From positions 1 to 8,390 of the forward strand of contig JBCCFC010000581.1 in assembly GCA_039029935.1 (NCBI GenBank): 8,390 bases of DNA, read 5' to 3'. A program made the position numbers and the translations under genes. Source of the stretch: G039029935 sp039029935 (GTDB lineage: Bacteria; Chloroflexota; Anaerolineae; Caldilineales; Caldilineaceae). Each line of letters opens with the position of its first letter. Position 1 is the first letter of the stretch. The notes under the pieces are model-generated. The model had not been told where the DNA came from. It saw only the letters and a program-made list of their open reading frames with translations, and did no database searches. Positions 1 to 7,138 of the stretch are shown here, piece by piece.

Positions 1-2210
1 AAGCCAATAACACCACTACGATTCATATTACAGATACATTACCCGCTGGACTCATCAATATCACAGCCCCTAGTAATGGTGCAGTCTATGACAGCGATAG
101 TCGTACAATTACCTACATAGGCAGTGCAGAGCCAAGGCAGCGATTGACGTTTACCTATCAAGCAACCGTTGACAAGGGTCTTGCTGAAGGGAGTATTCTA
201 TACAATAAAGTCGAGGCAACTGGTTTGGAACTGCATGTTGAAACAGGCGCAACTGTTGTCGTGCCAAATAAAAACGATTCAAGGAAAACGTTATTGCTCG
301 TGAATATAGCAGGGGATAATGACTTGAGTGATGAGGTATTTAAGGCACTCAGCCGTGCAGAAGAAGTGGTTGATACATCCAATGTCATAATACGTGTGTT
401 GGTGGATGGATTTAGGAATGATAACACCTATGTGTTGACACTCAATCATAATAGCGACCCCGAATGTCCGAGTGCTAGTGATTTTAGCTGTTATGAGTTA
501 GAGAAAAATAGATGGTCATGGACAGACAATACCGCCCAACCCGTGTCATTGCGTCACTTTATTCAGACAAATATACAGGCATATCCCAATGCCAAACAAA
601 TTTTACTCTCTATGGTGGGTCATGGAACAGGATGGTCACCCAGTAACACTCCCCCAATGAACGTCATGGGCAGGTCCGATTTCATCGTACAGCCATCAAT
701 TGTCGGTGCGCAGTCTGCTGGTTTTTTGCTAGATACACACCCATATACCAGCACACTTTCTACCGCTGAGCTGGGTCAAGTCTTTGCGTCAGTCTATGAG
801 GAAACAAAAAGAAAAATTGATTTAGTCTATTTTGATGCCTGTTCAATGGGGATGTTTGAAGTGGCCTATGAAATCGCCCCCTACGCTGACTATGTGTTAC
901 TCTCTGAGAATTTGGCATGGGCAACCTTCCCCTATGATAAACATATCCAAGACATTGAACCGGACAAGACGGCACAGGAAATCGGCTTGGACTGGCTTGA
1001 GAATGAAGTCGAGTCATTGAAAGACGGGAGGTATCCTTTTACCCTCTCTTTGGTGGAGACAAGTAAATTGTCACGGGTTCATGATACGCTAAATACTGTT
1101 GCCAGTAAATTGATTGAAGAGATTCGTCATGCTGAGGACAATCGTGACAAAATACGCCGTGCATTTGATCGTGCCAAACGCTTTGATAGCAACTATGATT
1201 TGGCGATTGATAAACGTGATTTCTATGGCGATTTGTCCAGTTTTATGATTGAGCTTGAGGAGGTGTTCCCCTCATTAAAAGAGAGCATTGCACCTGTGCG
1301 GGAAGCCGTCGCCAGTGCAGTTATCAAAGAAGTGCATGTCAATGGTAGCCCTTGGATGTCTCCGACAGTTGTCTGGGATTGGGGTGATACACTGAGCGGG
1401 CTTGCCCTCTATGTACCATTCAATCTTGACCACGACGAATGGAAACGAAAGCATTATCAGCCTCTACATCTACGGTCGGCTGCAACAGGTACATGGGATG
1501 ATCTGATTACGGCCTATTGGGACGATAAAGATGCACATGCATACACACGTACACGCGAACGTTCAGAAATGCTCCTCTGCCCACAAGAATGTGCTGGCAT
1601 TGGTGCCCCCTTGCCTCTACGACCAACCATTATGGTTGAGCAAGGGATACAGGCGTCCTATCGACAAACTGTGACAGTCCCCATCGAGTTGATGACCTTT
1701 CGCCATGAACTGAGCGTAGGAAACTTTGCACTTGAGTTTGATGAAAACTGTCTTAGTTTGAGTGGGGAGATCGCGTTTGCGGATGGCCTGTCAGGGGATA
1801 TTGACTTGAGTGGCACAAATCAAATTACATTTGCGAACGTCCAGGACGCATCAATGTTAAATCAAGGTGTTCTTGCAACCGTAGAATTCACTGCTATCTG
1901 TCAGCCAGCAGACACAAGCATCACAACACCGATCAATATCACGTCTGCTGCCTTTATGGATAGCAAAGATATAGCTGTGGAAGGTATAAGCACAGACGGT
2001 TCTGTCATCATTGGGGATAGAGCATTAGGGGATATCAACGGCGACGGGATGGTCAACATCTTTGACCTACAGATGCTGATTAATATGATTATGCACCACA
2101 CACCTGGGGACCCGAATCTTTACCCTAGCGATTGGTGGGAGCAAGCAGACCTGAACGGCGATGGTGTCTGGAATATTTTCGACTTGCAGTTGATCATCAA
2201 TCTCATCTGA
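1..2210 (+). CDS. Secreted clostripain-type (C11) Cys protease with DUF11-like, cohesin-like and dockerin modules; 5' partial
   Basis: The frame is open from the first whole codon at 3 to TGA at 2208-2210, so the true start lies left of the window; 735 residues are visible. Residues about 1-88 form the end of a DUF11-like beta-sandwich (motif DTLPAGL). Residues about 95-505 match clostripain family C11: the catalytic His is in VGHGTGW (CAT 621-623) and the catalytic Cys in FDACSM (TGT 840-842). The Asp two residues before the Cys is the residue that in characterised C11 enzymes favours Arg/Lys at P1. LSGLALYVPF, near 1395-1425, resembles the usual end of this family. Residues about 541-671 look like a cohesin (TVTVPIEL, then a VGNFALEFD strand). 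Residues about 676-735 are a type I-like dockerin with two calcium loops, DINGDGMVNIFD and DLNGDGVWNIFD. Inference: an exported protease tethered to a surface complex. The gene looks more AT-rich than the next two. Family calls are by eye: the protease and dockerin are firm, the cohesin less so. Confidence 0.9.
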   Translation, partial: ANNTTTIHITDTLPAGLINITAPSNGAVYDSDSRTITYIGSAEPRQRLTFTYQATVDKGLAEGSILYNKVEATGLELHVETGATVVVPNKNDSRKTLLLVNIAGDNDLSDEVFKALSRAEEVVDTSNVIIRVLVDGFRNDNTYVLTLNHNSDPECPSASDFSCYELEKNRWSWTDNTAQPVSLRHFIQTNIQAYPNAKQILLSMVGHGTGWSPSNTPPMNVMGRSDFIVQPSIVGAQSAGFLLDTHPYTSTLSTAELGQVFASVYEETKRKIDLVYFDACSMGMFEVAYEIAPYADYVLLSENLAWATFPYDKHIQDIEPDKTAQEIGLDWLENEVESLKDGRYPFTLSLVETSKLSRVHDTLNTVASKLIEEIRHAEDNRDKIRRAFDRAKRFDSNYDLAIDKRDFYGDLSSFMIELEEVFPSLKESIAPVREAVASAVIKEVHVNGSPWMSPTVVWDWGDTLSGLALYVPFNLDHDEWKRKHYQPLHLRSAATGTWDDLITAYWDDKDAHAYTRTRERSEMLLCPQECAGIGAPLPLRPTIMVEQGIQASYRQTVTVPIELMTFRHELSVGNFALEFDENCLSLSGEIAFADGLSGDIDLSGTNQITFANVQDASMLNQGVLATVEFTAICQPADTSITTPINITSAAFMDSKDIAVEGISTDGSVIIGDRALGDINGDGMVNIFDLQMLINMIMHHTPGDPNLYPSDWWEQADLNGDGVWNIFDLQLIINLI

Positions 2211-2228
2211 TTCCATGAAATAGTTGAT

Positions 2229-2312
2229 TCGTAGGTCACGCTACCAGCGTGACAGCCAGTCTTGAACGTGATGCGTTGATGATGTTTGTCCGGCTGGTAG
2301 CCGTACCTACGA
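2229..2312. repeat. 84-bp foldable inverted-repeat element, copy 1 (MITE-like)
   Basis: The ends are perfect 8-bp inverted repeats, TCGTAGGT (2229-2236) and ACCTACGA (2305-2312). Just inside lies a perfect 9-bp pair, GCTACCAGC (2240-2248) and GCTGGTAGC (2293-2301), separated from the ends by a 3x3 mismatch, so the whole element can fold as one long hairpin. A competing short hairpin, GTCACGCT/AGCGTGAC (2235-2242 and 2246-2253), sits in the left arm. There is no T-run after it, so it is not a standard terminator for the gene upstream. A decayed second copy follows about 118 bp downstream. It is probably a small dispersed noncoding repeat; mobility is inferred. Confidence 0.65.
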
Positions 2313-2346
2313 TTGCTCTGGTCATTTTAGTTGATTTGTCGTTGAC

Positions 2347-2420
2347 TCGTAGGTCACGCTAATAGACAACCTTGAAGATGACGAGTAGATGATGTTTGTC
2401 CAGCTAGTAGTCGTACCTGT
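2347..2420. repeat. Degenerate copy 2 of the 84-bp inverted-repeat element
   Basis: It shares with copy 1 the left end (CGTAGGTCACGCTA), the inner block GATGATGTTTGTCC and the right end (CGTACCT), in the same orientation. It lacks several bases of the left-arm hairpin, and many arm pairs are mismatched. The flanking GTTGAnTCGTAGG is also shared (2223 and 2341), which suggests a tandem duplication followed by decay rather than two independent insertions. Confidence 0.6.
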
Positions 2421-2438
2421 ATCTAAATTTCAGTGATG

Positions 2439-2534
2439 AATCAAAAGTAGAGACTAAAGTCCTAATAGTCGAGACTCTTTTTGCCATAATCACATCTATA
2501 CTATGGATATATTCATTGACTTAATCGTCAATTT
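2439..2534 (+). promoter_or_regulatory. AT-rich promoter-like direct repeat, copy 1
   Basis: This 96-bp unit begins AATCAAAAGTAGAGACTAAA and ends with the palindrome TTGAC-TTAATC-GTCAA (2516-2531). A conserved TATACTATGGATATATTC block (from 2497) precedes the palindrome; TATACT is one base from the -10 consensus. No clear -35 box lies at the usual distance, so a sigma-70 promoter is possible but not shown. The palindrome resembles a repressor or activator site. Confidence 0.5.
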
Positions 2535-2553
2535 GGCAGCAGCGATCAACGCA

Positions 2554-2648
2554 AATCAAAAATAGAGACTAAAACTCCAATAATAGAGAATTTTTTTACT
2601 AAAATTACAGTATACTATAGATATATTCCTTGACTTAATCGTCAATTT
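2554..2648 (+). promoter_or_regulatory. AT-rich promoter-like direct repeat, copy 2
   Basis: This is the second copy of the unit at 2439-2534, starting 115 bp later. It keeps the opening AATCAAAAATAGAGACTAAA, the TATACTATAGATATATTC block (from 2611) and the palindrome TTGAC-TTAATC-GTCAA (2630-2645). The middle has diverged to a T-rich run. The two palindromes are 114 bp apart, close to a whole number of helical turns. The unit lies just upstream of the leader ORF and gene 2, so a role in their expression is the simplest reading; this is inference. Confidence 0.5.
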
Positions 2649-2661
2649 AACAACAATAATT

Positions 2662-2667
2662 AGGAGG
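2662..2667 (+). promoter_or_regulatory. Consensus Shine-Dalgarno for the leader ORF
   Basis: AGGAGG lies 5 nt before the ATG at 2673. It is the longest anti-SD match in the window (the two large genes with a visible start have AAGGAG), although only a 12-codon ORF follows. Confidence 0.6.
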
Positions 2668-2672
2668 AAACA

Positions 2673-2711
2673 ATGGCTCGTGACAGTCCATCAACACCAA
2701 GTAAACAATAA
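2673..2711 (+). CDS. 12-residue leader peptide, or the 5' part of a broken small gene
   Basis: ATG at 2673 follows a consensus AGGAGG with 5-nt spacing and reads MARDSPSTPSKQ, then TAA at 2709-2711. The same frame stays open after the TAA for a further 25 codons (containing ETLVVLAGLQHLL) and stops at TAA 2787-2789, overlapping the Shine-Dalgarno of gene 2. Possible readings are a translated leader of gene 2, a 38-codon small gene broken by one nonsense change, or stop readthrough. The family is not recognised. The very strong SD is the main support; there is no evidence of conservation. Confidence 0.4.
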   Translation: MARDSPSTPSKQ

Positions 2712-2787
2712 ACACGCATTGAGACAAACAAGGAGACGCTGGTAGTACTTGCCGGTCTGCAGCATCTCCTCACAATCAAGACAACAT

Positions 2788-2793
2788 AAGGAG
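2788..2793 (+). promoter_or_regulatory. Ribosome binding site fixing the gene 2 start
   Basis: AAGGAG lies 6 nt before ATG 2800 and 9 nt before ATG 2803. The open frame extends upstream to a TTG at 2749, but that codon is poorly spaced from any SD and would put extra residues in front of the signal peptide. Confidence 0.75.
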
Positions 2794-2799
2794 CATTTT

Positions 2800-5700
2800 A
2801 TGATGAGTCTATACACGCATCAACAAAACGATGCGGGGCATTGGGCTGGGCAAAAACAAGACCCCGGCCCAATACCCCCCATCCTATTGGTCGCCCTGTC
2901 GCTGTTGTTGGCGATGGGCATGAATCTGTTCAATCCCACCCCTCTCTCTGCCCAAGGAGTATTCCTGCCCCCTGCCCCTGTTACTCTAGTGCCTCCCCCT
3001 GTTACCCTCGTTCCTCCTCCTCCCACCCCACTTCCACCTGTTACCCGGGTGCCAATCGCAGTGGACCGTTGGGCGGGTACAATTGTCGATGAGTCTGGCA
3101 ACCCACTGAATGCGGTCGTCCGCATTAACGGCGAGGCTGTCCGAGCGAGTGATAATGGCCGATTTGAGGTGTATGTCCAACGTGCAAGGGATAGTCGCTA
3201 TGTGGTCAATGTTGAGCAGTTTGGCTATCTGCCATATTCAGAGGTCCACGTTGGGGTTGCCATTGAGACGCTCAACATTCAGCTTAAAGAAGCGCAACGC
3301 ATTGATCTGGTTGACGAAGATGGCGACGGCAATGTGTCGGTGGAAGATCGCAAGGGGACACGGATTGACATCAATATCAACGATCTGGTCGATGCAAACG
3401 GCAATCCTGCAAGAGTGCCCTTACAACTGCTGATTTATAGCTACGACATCCGTGAAGAGGCCATGGTTGGCGACATGGGCGGACTCAACGCGGCTGGTGA
3501 ATTGGTGGCAATGGAAACCTATGGTGCGTTCTATGCTGAGTTTTCTGACGCTGAGGGCAATGTCTATAACTTGGCGGACGGTGCCACAGCCCAAGTTTCG
3601 GTTCCACTTGTCGATGATATCCTACAGGGCATCGAACTACAGAACCCTGGCGTACAGGGTGCCGAACTAAGGCAGCATTTATCTATGCCGTTGTGGTCCT
3701 ATGACGCCGAGCGTGGGCTTTGGATTGAAGAAGGGCAAGCGGCTCTGCAAAATGACCGCCTTGTGGGTGAGGTTCCTCATTTCTCTATCTGGAATTTTGA
3801 TGTCGAGAAACAAGAGCCAGCCTGTATCCGGCTCACGGTTGATCCTGTGTATCTGGCACTGAATTCACCGATTCAGGTTAAGGCTGTGCTGCTGTCACCA
3901 ACGCGTGTCCGCAATCTTAGCCTTACGCAGACGACCAACGCGCTCTATAACCTGCCCGCCAATACCAATGTCGAGTTTTATCTACCACCTACTGCGCCGA
4001 CACCCTTTGCCACCGTCAACACGGGTGCGCCTTGGGGTGGCACGGGTACGCCGCCACATCCATATGATGTCTGTAATGGCGAGTTACACCTTGACGGTGC
4101 TCCAGCTACAGGGACGATTCAGGGCATGAAGTTCCATGATTTGAACGGCGATGGTGTCCAAGACCCAGATGAGCCAGGGCTGGCGGGCTGGACGATTGTT
4201 GCGATTCATACCGATGGTACGGTCCATACAACGACCACCAATGCCAATGGTCACTATGAATTTGCAGACATGGAGCCGGGTGACTATCGAGTACGCGAGG
4301 AATGGCAAGCAGGCGCGGTCCAGACCTACCCTGTGGGTGTCTTTCACAATGTCTCTGTGGCGGCAGATGAAACGGTTGAGGACATCAACTTTGGCAACAA
4401 CAAGCCTTGTGAAAATCCAGAGTCAGATGGCTGTAGCGCAGGTGTCGGAGATAATTTTGATGTGAGCAATGGTGTTGAGTCATCCACACCCAGCGCGGAT
4501 TTGCTGGCACATGCGGTCTCGAATGGCTGGCCCACCGTGACACAATTTGATGCCACGCTCATCAATCGTTTCTTCCTGCACACCTTTGGCGCATCCGACC
4601 TAGATACCTGTCTTTCCGGCGATTGTGTGATTACCGATGCTACGTTTGCCACACGGCTCAAAGCAGGTCCAAGTGGACTGGTCAGCAATGATACTATTGG
4701 CTTTCTCCAAGATGGTGTCGTCATCTGGAGTGCGCGCATCAGCAGCTTGCCCGGTGTCGGCGGCAGTTGGAATCCGGGCGATGTTGTGGACATCACATTG
4801 GACCTTGCCAATCTGCCACCCAACGGGCTGGGTGTGACCAATATTCTGGCCGCATTGCAGGATGGTGAGCTAGATGTCTTTGTTCAAGATGACACATTCG
4901 TTGATTACATGACAACCAAAGTCGCCAAATGTTGCGATGAAGATTGTATCAACTCACTGGATGTCTTTAACGCAGGGATTGCCGATGAGTTTACCGCACC
5001 CACCGAAGCGACTGACCCCAGCGCGGGTCTTCAGCTCCGTCTCAATGGCAGACCCCTTCGTGACTTTGATGACTTGGGCAGCAATCAATTTTTTGCCCAC
5101 ACGTTTACAGATTTTCTGCCTGAAATCGACACATCAGACATCTGTAGTGTAACCTTAGAAATCCGTGCCAAACCCGGACGTGAACTTATGTACAATGATA
5201 CGCTTTCTCTCAGCTTCACCGATGAACAGGGGCAACCGCTTGCCACGCCGTGGGGTCGCTATTTTGGGGAAGACAACCTGAAAACAGGTCTGTTCCCCTA
5301 CCGATGGGGCACAGATAACGGCAAAGCGGCAGAGACAATCGTTCTTGATCTGAGCGCATTGCCCGTTGCACCAGAGGATGGCGGCGGCACAGTCAGTGTG
5401 CTGGGGTTGATGAACCTCCTTGGCTATTTGGATGTCACTTCGCAGGATGATACAGGCGTGGATATGATGAAATTGAGCGTCTACACCTGTTGTGATGAGG
5501 TGTCTGGACCGGACTTGACCATTGAAAAACAACATCGGGGGACCTTTCACTATGGCGAGAATGGGGTCTATGCACTGGCGATCAGCAATATGGGGGATGC
5601 CGCCGCAACAGGACCCATTACTGTCACCGACCGTTTGCCGGCTGGCATGACCTTTGTCTCATCGGGTACGGCTCCTTGGAGTTGTTCCGCAAGTGGGCAG

Positions 5701-7131
5701 ACTGTGACATGTACACATCCGGGACCATTGCCTGCCATGACCAGCGCACCACTTCTTTCAATCGAGGGGGCTGTTGCACCCGTGAGTCAATTCCCTGGAC
5801 CGTCAAATCGCATCACCAACTGTGCCTATGTGGAGATGACGGGTGATGTCAATCGTGCCAATGATGCCGCCTGTGACACGACCGTGATCGAGGCATCACC
5901 GCATACAGGTGGGGTTCATGGCATCAAATTCCATGATGTCAACGGCAATGGTGTCCAAGATGGCAACGAATCAGGGCTTGCGGGATGGACGATTTTGATT
6001 GAGGACTCATCGGGTGTCGTTTTGAGCGTCACAACCGATGCCAACGGAAACTATTCATTCACAGGTCTAGCATCCGGCGTCTATACCCTCACCGAAGTAC
6101 TGCAACCGGGTTGGACACAAACCTATCCAGCCACAGGAAGCCAAACCATCACCTTGGGTGATGGGGAAGTTGCGCAAGGTATCAACTTTGGCAACTGGCG
6201 CAAGTCAGATGAGTGGTGTAACGTCGGTTGGGACATCAATGTCTTTAATCAAGACCCAAACAACATTGAAGTGGGAATGCGCATCTACAACCAATCTGGC
6301 ACAGACGCCTCCTACCAAATGGATGTCGTTGGGTTGCCCGGGTTCAGCATTCAAGGGTTCCATGTGACAACACCTTTTGATGGCAATCAGCCATCGCCAA
6401 CACCACCTGTGTTTGTCCAAAACGGGCGCGATGTCTACTTGGCTGTCTTTATGCACTTTCCAACCTTTACAGGACCGAGCGGCCAATATCAGGTTATTGT
6501 GACCAACGAGGATACAGGCTACACCTTTGGCTGTTCTGGGCAGTTGTGGAAAAACGATTTCCTTGGGGTCCAGCCTGTGGATAACGAGCTTGCGCAGGAA
6601 ATTGCGCCAAATGTACCGCAAGAAATCAAGTTTGAGCTTCATAACTTGGCTGATCGGGAGATTGTTGCACAGGTTTGGATGGAGGACATGTTTGGGTTGC
6701 CTGGCGAAGAGGTCAAGGCCATCCGCCTCAATGGGTTGGCACCAGGAGAGCGCGTCGAGCAAGAGGTTCGCATCCCTGCTGGCGAGGTTGCTGAGGTAGG
6801 GGTTCTGGTTGAACTCATTGAGGCAATCCCCAATGCAGGGGGTGACATCCTTTTCTTTGCCGATATCGATGGGGATGAAGCACCAGATGTTGTCTCGGCT
6901 GTGCTGCTCAATGTTGCTGAGGATGAGTGTCCACTAGTAATTGGCGATGTCAACTGCGACGAACTGGTCAACATCCTTGATCTACAGATACTGATCCGCA
7001 TGATGCTGAGTCCAACCCAACCAGATACCGACCTGTATCCATCTGCAATGTGGTTACGGTCAGATATCAATGGGGACGGTGTATGGAACATCTTTGACTT
7101 GCAACAGTTAATTAATCTTATTGTGAATTAA
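2800..7131 (+). CDS. Secreted 1443-residue modular surface protein (CarboxypepD_reg-like, SdrD_B x2, DUF11, duplicated unknown domain) with C-terminal dockerin
   Basis: The start is ATG 2800 (or 2803) behind AAGGAG. A long N-region and a hydrophobic stretch (ILLVALSLLLAM, residues 28-39) precede a likely cleavage after PLSA51. A Pro-rich linker (54-85) follows, with a VTLVPPP repeat of 21 bp in the DNA. Then come: a carboxypeptidase-regulatory-like fold (90-166); an EF-hand-type loop DEDGDGNVSVED (172-183); a region with a LWSYDAERGLWIEEG strand (to about 339); SdrD_B 1 (439-533); an unknown domain in two copies (548-714 and 720-900), each ending CCDE; DUF11 (902-1031); SdrD_B 2 (1038-1132); unrecognised beta-rich sequence (1138-1381); and a dockerin (1382-1443) with loops DVNCDELVNILD and DINGDGVWNIFD. 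No catalytic motif is seen. Inference: a structural or adhesive subunit docked to a cohesin scaffold, perhaps the one encoded next. The first dockerin loop has Glu where Gly is usual. Domain family names are by eye; the dockerin, DUF11 and SdrD_B calls are the firmest. Confidence 0.93.
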   Translation: MMSLYTHQQNDAGHWAGQKQDPGPIPPILLVALSLLLAMGMNLFNPTPLSAQGVFLPPAPVTLVPPPVTLVPPPPTPLPPVTRVPIAVDRWAGTIVDESGNPLNAVVRINGEAVRASDNGRFEVYVQRARDSRYVVNVEQFGYLPYSEVHVGVAIETLNIQLKEAQRIDLVDEDGDGNVSVEDRKGTRIDININDLVDANGNPARVPLQLLIYSYDIREEAMVGDMGGLNAAGELVAMETYGAFYAEFSDAEGNVYNLADGATAQVSVPLVDDILQGIELQNPGVQGAELRQHLSMPLWSYDAERGLWIEEGQAALQNDRLVGEVPHFSIWNFDVEKQEPACIRLTVDPVYLALNSPIQVKAVLLSPTRVRNLSLTQTTNALYNLPANTNVEFYLPPTAPTPFATVNTGAPWGGTGTPPHPYDVCNGELHLDGAPATGTIQGMKFHDLNGDGVQDPDEPGLAGWTIVAIHTDGTVHTTTTNANGHYEFADMEPGDYRVREEWQAGAVQTYPVGVFHNVSVAADETVEDINFGNNKPCENPESDGCSAGVGDNFDVSNGVESSTPSADLLAHAVSNGWPTVTQFDATLINRFFLHTFGASDLDTCLSGDCVITDATFATRLKAGPSGLVSNDTIGFLQDGVVIWSARISSLPGVGGSWNPGDVVDITLDLANLPPNGLGVTNILAALQDGELDVFVQDDTFVDYMTTKVAKCCDEDCINSLDVFNAGIADEFTAPTEATDPSAGLQLRLNGRPLRDFDDLGSNQFFAHTFTDFLPEIDTSDICSVTLEIRAKPGRELMYNDTLSLSFTDEQGQPLATPWGRYFGEDNLKTGLFPYRWGTDNGKAAETIVLDLSALPVAPEDGGGTVSVLGLMNLLGYLDVTSQDDTGVDMMKLSVYTCCDEVSGPDLTIEKQHRGTFHYGENGVYALAISNMGDAAATGPITVTDRLPAGMTFVSSGTAPWSCSASGQTVTCTHPGPLPAMTSAPLLSIEGAVAPVSQFPGPSNRITNCAYVEMTGDVNRANDAACDTTVIEASPHTGGVHGIKFHDVNGNGVQDGNESGLAGWTILIEDSSGVVLSVTTDANGNYSFTGLASGVYTLTEVLQPGWTQTYPATGSQTITLGDGEVAQGINFGNWRKSDEWCNVGWDINVFNQDPNNIEVGMRIYNQSGTDASYQMDVVGLPGFSIQGFHVTTPFDGNQPSPTPPVFVQNGRDVYLAVFMHFPTFTGPSGQYQVIVTNEDTGYTFGCSGQLWKNDFLGVQPVDNELAQEIAPNVPQEIKFELHNLADREIVAQVWMEDMFGLPGEEVKAIRLNGLAPGERVEQEVRIPAGEVAEVGVLVELIEAIPNAGGDILFFADIDGDEAPDVVSAVLLNVAEDECPLVIGDVNCDELVNILDLQILIRMMLSPTQPDTDLYPSAMWLRSDINGDGVWNIFDLQQLINLIVN
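4114..4398 (+). repeat. SdrD_B-type module, copy 1 of 2 within gene 2
   Basis: This encodes IQGMKFHDLNGDGVQDPDE through to INFGN: the usual SdrD_B pattern of a Ca-binding-like DxNGDG loop, GLAGWTI, a TNANGHYEF turn and a closing INFGN. It is clearly related at DNA level to 5911-6195; both keep the stretches TTCCATGAT and GGTGTCCAAGA. Confidence 0.8.
4441..4941 (+). repeat. Unrecognised ~170-residue domain, copy 1 of 2 within gene 2
   Basis: It begins GVGDNFD and contains INRFFLHTFG, then RLKAGP..SNDTIGF, LDLANLPP, ELDVFVQDDTFVDYM and a final CCDE. The same order of motifs recurs in 4957-5499. I do not recognise a named family. The paired cysteines at the end could form a disulfide or bind metal; this is inference. 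Confidence 0.65.
4957..5499 (+). repeat. Unrecognised ~180-residue domain, copy 2 of 2 within gene 2
   Basis: It matches copy 1 motif by motif: NQFFAHTFT, EIRAKPG..YNDTLSLSF, LDLSALP, YLDVTSQDDTGVDMM and a final CCDE. It carries an insert absent from copy 1 (ATPWGRYFGEDNLKTG region, near 5245-5320). The divergence suggests an old duplication. Confidence 0.65.
5911..6195 (+). repeat. SdrD_B-type module, copy 2 of 2 within gene 2
   Basis: This encodes VHGIKFHDVNGNGVQDGNE through GLAGWTI, TDANGNYSF, TEVLQPGWTQTYP and INFGN. It is closer to the typical SdrD_B sequence than copy 1 (LQPGWTQTYP is the common form). It sits between the DUF11 module and the unrecognised C-terminal beta-rich region. 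Confidence 0.8.
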
Positions 7132-7138
7132 ATTAGAT

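Noticed and set aside
144..146. TTG as the start of gene 1
   Set aside because: The frame is open upstream to the window edge and encodes DUF11-like sequence (DTLPAGL), so the gene begins outside the window.
2235..2253. 8-bp hairpin after gene 1 as a rho-independent terminator
   Set aside because: No T-run follows, and it forms part of the larger inverted-repeat element.
2516..2545. TTGACT in the palindrome as a -35 box
   Set aside because: In copy 1 no -10-like hexamer lies 16-18 nt downstream, and in copy 2 the best AT-rich match is at 19 nt; the palindrome is the more likely signal.
2749..2751. TTG as the start of gene 2
   Set aside because: It has poor SD spacing and adds 17 residues before the signal peptide; ATG 2800 has AAGGAG at 6 nt.
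4344..5550. Minus-strand open frames of 165 and 131 codons
   Set aside because: Both are antisense to the duplicated domain and SdrD_B/DUF11 parts of gene 2, with no ribosome binding site or recognisable product.
6205..6762. 185-codon open frame on the minus strand
   Set aside because: It lies wholly opposite gene 2, whose domains continue unbroken across it. The translated product looks like no known domain.
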